Below are positions 4,888 to 9,995 of a stretch of DNA of 9,995 nucleotides, in pieces. How positions within the stretch are numbered: position 1 is the stretch's first letter; every line of letters starts with the position of its first letter. This DNA comes from Caldifarciminota bacterium UBA3073 (lineage in GTDB: Bacteria; Hydrothermota; UBA3073): contig DFBT01000075.1 in assembly GCA_002366725.1 (NCBI GenBank), positions 1-9,995 on the forward strand, read 5' to 3'. Both the position numbers and the translations under genes were made by a program. Under the pieces are notes generated by a model. The model did no database searches, was not told the origin of the DNA, and was given only the letters and a program-made list of their open reading frames with translations.

Positions 4888-6435
4888 ATGATAGTAATAC
4901 TCGACGATGATACCATACAGAAGATCGCCGCCGGCGAGGTCGTGGAGAGACCGGTATCTGTTGTAAAGGAACTGGTTGAGAATTCAATAGACGCCGGTGC
5001 GAAAAGAATATCAATATCTTTCACCGGTGGTGGGAAGGACTTTATCTCCGTGGCGGATGATGGAGGGGGGATGACGGAAGAGGATGCGAAACTCTCTTAC
5101 CTCTCCCACTCGACGAGTAAGATAGGAAGTATCGAGGACATAAAAACCCTCTCCACGCTTGGATTCCGGGGAGAGGCACTCTCAAGCATTGCGAGGGTAT
5201 CGATAATGGAAATACATACGAAAAAAGGGGGAACCGGGGGTGCGTATTTGAGAATAAGGGGTGGAAATATTGAGGAGGTTATGCCGAAACCGCGAGAGGA
5301 CGGAACTACCGTAACCGTAAGAAACCTGTTCTTCAATGTGCCCGCGAGAAGAAAATTTTTAAAATCGGATTATGCGGAGGCGGAAAAGATCAAGACAATG
5401 ATAACTGCGACCGCCATTGCACATCCCGAAATCTCCTTTTCTCTATTTCACAATCAAAATCTCGTCCTTCACCTCGAAAAAAACACATCGGAAGAGAGAA
5501 TAAACGAACTCTTCGGAGACGAGGTAACAAGAGAGATGATATACATAGAACACGAAAAAAACGGTATAAATCTTTCTGGTTACATATCCCTGCCGCAATA
5601 TTTGAAAGAGAGGGGAAGGCTGGAATATATATTTGTCAATAAAAGGCATATAAGGAACGGTCTCATACGAAGCGCCGTTAAAAATGCGTACGGAATCCCA
5701 ACGAGAGAAAGGTCACCCTCGTTCATCCTCGATTTATCCGTGGATAAGAAGATCGTGGATGTAAATGTTCATCCGAGAAAGGAAGAGGTCAGATTTGCAG
5801 CCGAGAATCTCGTATACGGCACTATATTTGAGGCGGTAAGGAAAAGAATTGGCATAGGAATAGAAGGTGGGATAAGAGAGAGTGGTTACGAATGGGAAAT
5901 GGAGCCAACAGCTTTCTGGCAACTTCACGACTCGTATATATTCGCTCAGACAAAAACCGGTGTCCTCATACTTGACCAGCACGCCGCACATGAAAGGATA
6001 CTTTACGAAAGGATTATGAAGGAAAAACCCGCCTCACAGAAACTCTTATTTCCCCTGATAGTTGTTCTCTCTGCAAAGGAGCACGAGATCTTCATGCGGC
6101 TCAAAGATACCCTTATCAAATTTGGATTTGAAGTTGAGGAGTTCGGAGAGAGAACCATCAGGATAATCAGTATATCCTCTTTTTTGAAAGACATCACCGA
6201 AGACGAGTTCAGGGAAATCCTTTATGAAATCAGGGATGCAAAGCCTTTTTCGGACATTGCGAGAATACTCGCCTGCAGGGGAGCAATCAAACAGAAAGAG
6301 AAATTAAGCCCGGAGGAAATGAACGCGCTTATAGACAATCTCTTTGCAACCGAGAACCCATATTTCTGCCCACACGGTAGACCCACAATGATAAAATGGA
6401 GTATAGAGGAACTCGCGAGGAGATTCGGGAGGTAG
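4888..6435 (+). CDS. mutL: DNA mismatch repair protein MutL (endonuclease-active type)
   Basis: MutL couples MutS mismatch recognition to strand incision. This 515-residue version has the N-terminal GHKL ATPase: IAAGEVVERP, ELVENSIDAG with catalytic Glu31 and Asn32, DDGGGM at 57-62, STLGFRGEALSS at 89-100. The transducer domain follows (NVPARRKFLKS; VDVNVHPRKEEVRF). The C-terminal domain carries all the nicking-endonuclease motifs: DQHAAHERILYE at 363-374 (the DQHA-x2-E-x4-E motif), ACRGAIK at 462-468 and CPHGRP at 494-499. Methyl-directed MutL proteins such as that of E. coli lack these, so strand choice here is probably methyl-independent. QKLLFPL at 384-390 fits the clamp-binding motif of endonuclease-type MutL. 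The linker (~325-345) is very short, making the protein smaller than most. The ATG at 4888 is preferred over GTG 4879 by family alignment. No Shine-Dalgarno is visible. mutS is not in the window. Confidence 0.97.
   Translation: MIVILDDDTIQKIAAGEVVERPVSVVKELVENSIDAGAKRISISFTGGGKDFISVADDGGGMTEEDAKLSYLSHSTSKIGSIEDIKTLSTLGFRGEALSSIARVSIMEIHTKKGGTGGAYLRIRGGNIEEVMPKPREDGTTVTVRNLFFNVPARRKFLKSDYAEAEKIKTMITATAIAHPEISFSLFHNQNLVLHLEKNTSEERINELFGDEVTREMIYIEHEKNGINLSGYISLPQYLKERGRLEYIFVNKRHIRNGLIRSAVKNAYGIPTRERSPSFILDLSVDKKIVDVNVHPRKEEVRFAAENLVYGTIFEAVRKRIGIGIEGGIRESGYEWEMEPTAFWQLHDSYIFAQTKTGVLILDQHAAHERILYERIMKEKPASQKLLFPLIVVLSAKEHEIFMRLKDTLIKFGFEVEEFGERTIRIISISSFLKDITEDEFREILYEIRDAKPFSDIARILACRGAIKQKEKLSPEEMNALIDNLFATENPYFCPHGRPTMIKWSIEELARRFGR
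6427..6432 (+). promoter_or_regulatory. Shine-Dalgarno of the endoQ-like gene, inside the mutL 3' end
   Basis: GGGAGG ends 6 nt before ATG 6439 and lies in the last codons of mutL, whose TAG is at 6433-6435. This is strong evidence for translational coupling of the two genes. Confidence 0.85.
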
Positions 6436-6438
6436 CAT

Positions 6439-7668
6439 ATGCGATTTTTTGCGGACTTGCACATACATTCTAAATACTCGAGGGCGACATCAAAAGAGCT
6501 GGTTCCCCTGAACATAGCGCGGGCAGCAAAGGAGAAGGGTCTCTCTCTCGTTGCCACAGGAGACTTCACACATCCCCTGTGGAGGGAGGAACTCAAATCT
6601 GCACTCACCCCCCGTGCGAATGGCATATTTATGTACAACGATGTCTATTTCATCCTCGAGACCGAGGTGAGCAATATCTATGTAAAAAAGGGTAAACTAA
6701 GAAAGATACATAACTTGGTGTATGTTCCATCATTTGAAGATGCAGACAGGGTAGCCAGAGCACTCTCCAGATATGGGAAGCTCAATTCCGATGGAAGACC
6801 CATCCTCTCACTCCCATCGGACGATATGGTGGGGCTCATTTTTGAGGCATCAAAAGATGCCTTTATTGTCCCCGCTCACATATGGACACCTCACTTCTCA
6901 CTGTTCGGGGCGTTCTCGGGATTTGACACCATTGAGGAATGTTTCGGTGAGAACACGAAGGAAATATTTGCCCTTGAGACGGGACTCTCATCGGACCCAC
7001 CGATGAACTGGCGTATCTCGGCACTCGATAGGTTCACCCTCATCTCAAACTCCGATGCGCATTCTCCTGGCAACCTGGGAAGGGAAGCAAATTGCTTTGA
7101 CTGCGACATAGATTACTTTGAAATAACCGACACGCTGAAGAAAAAAGACAAAAAGAGATTTATGTACACGGTCGAGTTCTTCCCGGAGGAGGGAAAATAC
7201 CACTACGATGGACATAGAAAATGTGGGGTGAGGATATCGCCCGATGAGGCGATCTACCACGATAACATCTGCCCCGTGTGTGGTACGAGGATAACTATTG
7301 GGGTACTGCATCGCATACATCTCCTATCCGATAGGGAAAAGGGAACACCCGCACCCAAAGATGCGATACCCTTCAAACACCTGGTCCCATTAAAGGAGAT
7401 AATAAGCAATGTATTCTCAGTGGGTGTAAAATCTGTGCGTGTCGAAACGGAGTACCGTAAACTCATAAATAAATTTGATAATGAATTCGCCTGTCTCATC
7501 GATGTGACATATGATGAACTCGCTTCCGCAGCGGGGGATAGACTTGCGGATGCGATAATAAGGGTAAGAGAAGGTAAGGTGAGCGTGTTACCGGGATACG
7601 ATGGCGTATACGGAGAGATAAACATACTTGGAGAGAAAAAAGAGAAAAAGCAGCTATCACTATTCTAA
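6439..7668 (+). CDS. Endonuclease Q-like PHP-domain nuclease with C-terminal clamp-binding motif
   Basis: This 409-residue protein matches the COG1379/endonuclease Q family. EndoQ cuts 5' of deaminated bases (uracil, hypoxanthine) and abasic sites in DNA; it was characterised in Thermococcales and is found in a limited set of bacteria. The PHP metal ligands are visible: ADLHIHS (His8, His10), GDFTH (Asp42, His45), ETE (74-76), PAHIWTPH (His147, His152) and SNSDAHSP (Asp206, His208). A zinc-binding block follows (GHRKCG with Cys262; CPVCG with Cys278 and Cys281) and then a helical C-terminal part with a basic EKKEKK tail. The last five residues, QLSLF, are a textbook bacterial beta-clamp-binding motif. 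It starts 3 bp after mutL with its Shine-Dalgarno inside mutL. The main alternative is an uncharacterised PHP phosphoesterase, but domain order and zinc block favour EndoQ. Confidence 0.87.
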   Translation: MRFFADLHIHSKYSRATSKELVPLNIARAAKEKGLSLVATGDFTHPLWREELKSALTPRANGIFMYNDVYFILETEVSNIYVKKGKLRKIHNLVYVPSFEDADRVARALSRYGKLNSDGRPILSLPSDDMVGLIFEASKDAFIVPAHIWTPHFSLFGAFSGFDTIEECFGENTKEIFALETGLSSDPPMNWRISALDRFTLISNSDAHSPGNLGREANCFDCDIDYFEITDTLKKKDKKRFMYTVEFFPEEGKYHYDGHRKCGVRISPDEAIYHDNICPVCGTRITIGVLHRIHLLSDREKGTPAPKDAIPFKHLVPLKEIISNVFSVGVKSVRVETEYRKLINKFDNEFACLIDVTYDELASAAGDRLADAIIRVREGKVSVLPGYDGVYGEINILGEKKEKKQLSLF

Positions 7669-7706
7669 AATTTTGCATTTTGATCTTTGATTTTAAATAT
7701 TTCTTC

Positions 7707-7712
7707 GGGGGG
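7707..7712 (+). promoter_or_regulatory. G-rich Shine-Dalgarno of mreB
   Basis: GGGGGG ends 4 nt before ATG 7717. This fixes the MreB start at MKWFIGNDIG rather than an upstream TTG at 7687. The rest of the 48-bp endoQ-mreB gap is AT-rich, with TTTTGATCTTTGATTTT-like sequence resembling 9717-9737. Confidence 0.7.
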
Positions 7713-7716
7713 TTAT

Positions 7717-8742
7717 ATGAAATGGTTCATTGGGAATGACATCGGTATAGATCTCGGCACGGCAACAACATTGATTTATATCAAGGGAAAAGGAATTGTA
7801 TTAAACGAGCCAACGGTTGTTGCAATTGAGAAATCCACAAAGAAGTCGATAGCAATAGGACTTGAGGCAAAGAGAATGCTCGGCAGAACTCCGGAAAGTA
7901 TAAGTGCAATAAGACCAATGAAGGATGGTGTTATAGCCGATTTCGAGATGGTTGAAGAGCTGATAAGGGTACTGTTATCAAAGGTGCAGGCAAGAAGGCT
8001 CTTCATAAGACCGAGAGTAGTGGTATCGGTTCCATCGGGTATAACGGCGGTGGAACGCCGTGCGGTGAGAGATTCCATAGAACATGCGGGTGCAAGAGAG
8101 GTATATCTCGTTTCCGAACCACTCGCCGCCGCCATAGGAGTGGGATTACCCATTGAAGCACCCTCGGGTAATATGGTGATAGATATTGGGGGTGGCACCA
8201 CCGAAATTGCGGTGATAGCATTGTCGGGTATAGTGACAAATGTCTCCGTGAGGGTGGCGGGAGATGAAATGAATGATGCCATCGTGCAGTATCTAAAGAA
8301 AAGGTACAATCTGCTCATCGGAGAGTCAACTGCGGAAGAGGTAAAGATAACTATAGGCTCCGCCCTGCCCTCCTCTGCGGAGGAAGAAACGCAGGTCAAG
8401 GGGATAGACCTCGTTGCGGGACTGCCGAGAATCGTAAAAGTAAATTCTGAGGAGACGAGATCCGCACTCCACGAACCCCTGGGAAGGATAATCACAGCTG
8501 TGAGGGATTCACTGGAAAAGACCCCGCCCGAACTTGCGTCAGATATCGTAGAATCTGGAATCGTTATGACTGGTGGTGGTTCACTCCTGCGAGGTATTCC
8601 CGAAATCATATCAAAAGAAACCGGGCTTCCCGTGAAACTCGCCGAAAATCCTGTTGAGTGCGTGGTTAAAGGAACGGGTAAAATACTGGATAGCTTTGAA
8701 CATTACTACAAAATTCTGTCAAAAGGAGGAAGAGAAAGGTGA
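7717..8742 (+). CDS. mreB: Rod shape-determining protein MreB (bacterial actin)
   Basis: MreB forms ATP-dependent membrane-bound filaments that guide lateral cell-wall synthesis. The 341-residue length is typical. The actin/HSP70 nucleotide motifs are in order: phosphate-1 GIDLGTATT (10-18), VVVSVPSGITAVERRAV (101-117), the SEPLAAAIG connect segment (133-141), phosphate-2 IDIGGGTTE (155-163) and the adenosine motif MTGGGSLLRGIP (284-295). The hydrophobic MKWFIG N-terminus suits membrane attachment. Where many MreBs read GERTAEE, this one has GESTAEE (202-208), a minor variation. It lies 48 bp after the EndoQ-like gene, and its stop overlaps the mreC start by 4 bp. A rod-like or elongated cell is inferred. 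Confidence 0.98.
   Translation: MKWFIGNDIGIDLGTATTLIYIKGKGIVLNEPTVVAIEKSTKKSIAIGLEAKRMLGRTPESISAIRPMKDGVIADFEMVEELIRVLLSKVQARRLFIRPRVVVSVPSGITAVERRAVRDSIEHAGAREVYLVSEPLAAAIGVGLPIEAPSGNMVIDIGGGTTEIAVIALSGIVTNVSVRVAGDEMNDAIVQYLKKRYNLLIGESTAEEVKITIGSALPSSAEEETQVKGIDLVAGLPRIVKVNSEETRSALHEPLGRIITAVRDSLEKTPPELASDIVESGIVMTGGGSLLRGIPEIISKETGLPVKLAENPVECVVKGTGKILDSFEHYYKILSKGGRER
8723..8730 (+). promoter_or_regulatory. Strong Shine-Dalgarno of mreC
   Basis: AAGGAGGA, near-perfect complement to the 16S 3' end, lies inside the end of mreB, 8 nt before the GTG at 8739. It supports the GTG start and the 4-bp GTGA overlap. Confidence 0.9.
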
Positions 8743-9614
8743 GTTCCAACAAGACATTCTTGATACTAATAGCTATATCAATACTTCTCATAATATGGGG
8801 AAGCACCAGATATGGCAAAAGTTTCCAACTTGGCTCTGCCAGGATTATATCACATCTACAGAAACCGCTGACCTCTGTCGTGTCCATCCTGGATGCAAAA
8901 AACGAAAATCGGAAATTACGCAAAAGGCTCGTTGAAATTTCGAGGGAGAAGGAACTATACCAATCATATATCGAGGAAAATGTGCGACTCACAGATCTTC
9001 TCTCCTTTAAGGAAAGATCATCTCACTCTCTTCTCTGTGCAGAGGTTATTGGAATCTCTCCACATCCGAATAAGGGAATCATCATTATAAACAAGGGACG
9101 GGCGGATGGAGTCAAAAAGGACATGGCCTGCATAACTCCCCAGGGACTTCTGGGAATAGTAACGGGTGTGGAAAGGGATGTTTCTTATATCCAGACAATC
9201 GAAGAACCGGGATTCAGGGCATCTGCCATGGACTCTCGCACACGAGCAGTTGGGATAGTGCGCCAGAAGAATGGACTTATTCTGGACAATATAGCAATGG
9301 GTTCACCCCTTAATACTGGAGATACGGTAATTACCTCGGGTCTGGGAGGGGTGTTTCCAAAAGGGCTATATATCGGAACGATAAAGAACATCAAAAAATC
9401 ACGCGATATGTTATTCCATGTGGCAAGGGTCCTCGCATTTGTGCCATCGGTTGTTGAATATGTGTTCATTCTGGAAAAGGAAACGCCCGAAGAAGCCCCC
9501 ATCAGCATACAAATCCCGGAAAAGAAGATTAAAAAACCAATAGCTCCAGAACAACCGTTGAGAGAGCCCATAATCCCTGAACCCAGAATAAGGATACTTA
9601 GAAGAAAACCATAA
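8739..9614 (+). CDS. mreC: Rod shape-determining protein MreC
   Basis: MreC is a bitopic scaffold that links cytoplasmic MreB to the periplasmic cell-wall synthases (PBP2/RodA). The 291-residue protein has a short cytoplasmic start, one transmembrane helix (about 6-21), a coiled-coil (about 52-90, KNENRKLRKRL, EENVRLTDLL), and the MreC beta-barrel core (about 99-246). The core contains AEVIGISPHPNKGIIIINKG, GxGVKKDM-like and VITSGLGGVFPKGLYIGTI blocks. Residues 249-291 form a Pro/Glu/Lys-rich tail ending in RIRILRRKP. It starts at GTG in a GTGA overlap with the mreB stop, so translation is coupled. The usual next gene, mreD, does not follow in the 381 bp left. Confidence 0.96.
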   Translation: MSSNKTFLILIAISILLIIWGSTRYGKSFQLGSARIISHLQKPLTSVVSILDAKNENRKLRKRLVEISREKELYQSYIEENVRLTDLLSFKERSSHSLLCAEVIGISPHPNKGIIIINKGRADGVKKDMACITPQGLLGIVTGVERDVSYIQTIEEPGFRASAMDSRTRAVGIVRQKNGLILDNIAMGSPLNTGDTVITSGLGGVFPKGLYIGTIKNIKKSRDMLFHVARVLAFVPSVVEYVFILEKETPEEAPISIQIPEKKIKKPIAPEQPLREPIIPEPRIRILRRKP

Positions 9615-9622
9615 AAGTCAAA

Positions 9623-9648
9623 AGACATCTTATAAAGATCAGATGTCT
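9623..9648 (+). terminator. Hairpin just after mreC (weak terminator candidate)
   Basis: A perfect 8-bp stem AGACATCT (9623-9630) / AGATGTCT (9641-9648) has a 10-nt loop and begins 9 nt after the mreC stop. There is no T-run after it and the stem is AT-rich, so intrinsic termination would be weak. It may only mark mRNA 3'-end processing. Confidence 0.4.
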
Positions 9649-9720
9649 GATTATACAGATTACAAAAGCAGATTACACGGATTCAGGTAAAAGGATTGGC
9701 TTTTAATCTGTGGCTATAAT
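9646..9720. repeat. CAGATTACA-type interspersed repeat
   Basis: TCTGATTATACA, CAGATTACA (9656-9664) and CAGATTACA (9669-9677) are followed by an inverted partner TAATCTGTGGCTA (9704-9716). It is related to the 4557-4600 repeat. It carries no gene. An AT-rich TTTTGATTTTTGATTTT block follows directly. Confidence 0.5.
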
Positions 9721-9750
9721 TTTGATTTTTGATTTTGGTAGTGTCAAATA

Positions 9751-9837
9751 GAATATGTCCGAAGGATCCGTGCACAGCATCTCATACGAGCCGTAGGGCC
9801 GTATGGACATGGAAAAGAATATGTTCGCAGAATCCGT
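9751..9837. repeat. 21-bp direct repeat flanking a small inverted-repeat core
   Basis: The copies at 9751-9771 and 9817-9837 share 18 of 21 bases (GAATATGT-C-G...ATCCGT). Between them are CATACG (9783-9788) / CGTATG (9800-9805). ATGTCC (9755-9760) pairs with GGACAT (9805-9810) further out. No protein-like reading frame is credible here. Confidence 0.7.
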
Positions 9838-9844
9838 ATGGAAA

Positions 9845-9990
9845 AAACCACAGAGGTCACAGAGGTAATATTAAACATAAAAATTTAAATATTAAATTGA
9901 CGACTTGCCTAACGCCTGCCTACCGGTAGGCAGGGCAGTCAGGAATCAAAATTCAAAAATTCTCAGAGCCCTCTGCGTACTCTGCGGTTT
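9845..9990. mobile_element. MITE-like non-coding element with imperfect terminal inverted repeats
   Basis: Ends 9845-9865 (AAACCACAGAGG...) and 9970-9990 (...CTCTGCGGTTT) are inverted copies matching at 17 of 21 positions. They enclose 104 bp of AT-rich DNA with a central palindrome (9915-9934). The 146-bp span has no open reading frame. The CCACAGAGG...CTCTGCGG pattern is one I associate with dispersed intergenic repeats in several uncultivated phyla. A target-site duplication cannot be judged because the window ends 5 bp later. It could be a non-mobile structured repeat instead. Confidence 0.5.
9915..9934. repeat. Perfect 20-bp palindrome
   Basis: CCTGCCTACC is followed directly by its reverse complement GGTAGGCAGG. 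The flanks GACTTGCC (9903-9910) and GGGCAGTC (9933-9940) extend the pairing imperfectly. It sits near the middle of the MITE-like element and could extrude a cruciform or act as a transcript hairpin. Confidence 0.95.
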
Positions 9991-9995
9991 AAAAG

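Noticed and set aside
7776..8609. Long 277-codon open frame on the minus strand opposite mreB
   Set aside because: It is a Ser/Thr/Pro/Ile-rich antisense shadow of mreB with no recognisable domain, signal or ribosome site.
9729..9929. 66-codon frame downstream of mreC
   Set aside because: It is built from repeat sequence (direct repeats and the start of the MITE-like element) with no Shine-Dalgarno and an unnatural composition.

Overview
The window reads as a piece of chromosome from an uncultivated Gram-negative (diderm) bacterium. It resembles deep-branching lineages of the WOR-3 / Cloacimonadota / FCB-fringe type. This placement is an inference from general features, not a phylogeny. The features are secreted proteins with ASH-type Ig repeats and an 'IPNPF...GIYF' C-terminal domain, a lipoprotein/beta-barrel-like protein, purine-rich codons (AGA, AGG, ATA), and intergenic DNA full of short palindromic and octameric repeats.

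Minus strand, 1-3000: a G-rich octamer array (1-104) contains the stop codon of a Mut7-C/DUF82-type PIN-like protein with a zinc ribbon (99-551). Upstream of it lies a large secreted protein (631-3000) with a beta-propeller-like N-terminal half, three ASH Ig-like repeats and a FlgD-like/T9SS-like C-terminal domain. Its start is set at 3000 by a signal peptide and by a near-consensus sigma70 promoter at 3079-3107.

Plus strand, 3220-4541: a divergent near-consensus promoter (3220-3248) drives a predicted outer-membrane lipoprotein (3351-4034). A third strong promoter (4086-4114) sits almost on the start codon of an RseC/MucC-family membrane protein (4131-4541). The 346-bp gap that follows holds decayed interspersed repeats, a composite hairpin, a 14-bp duplication and a nine-unit octamer array.

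Plus strand, 4888-9614: mutL (endonuclease-type mismatch repair), an endonuclease Q-like PHP nuclease, mreB and mreC are packed as a probable operon. The gaps are 3 bp, 48 bp and a 4-bp overlap. MutL and the EndoQ-like protein each carry a recognisable sliding-clamp-binding motif, and in the nuclease it forms the last five residues (QLSLF). This suggests a clamp-coordinated pairing of mismatch repair with deaminated-base repair. MreB and MreC are the actin-like filament and membrane scaffold of the cell-shape machinery; no mreD follows within the window.

The last 381 bp are non-coding. They hold a post-mreC hairpin, CAGATTA-type repeats, a 21-bp direct repeat and a 146-bp MITE-like element with 21-bp imperfect terminal inverted repeats around a 20-bp perfect palindrome.

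The most promising lead is the mutL-endoQ pair with twin clamp motifs. Next are the G-quadruplex-capable octamer array at a stop codon and the MITE-like element. No CRISPR array, tRNA, rRNA, transposase or phage gene is visible.
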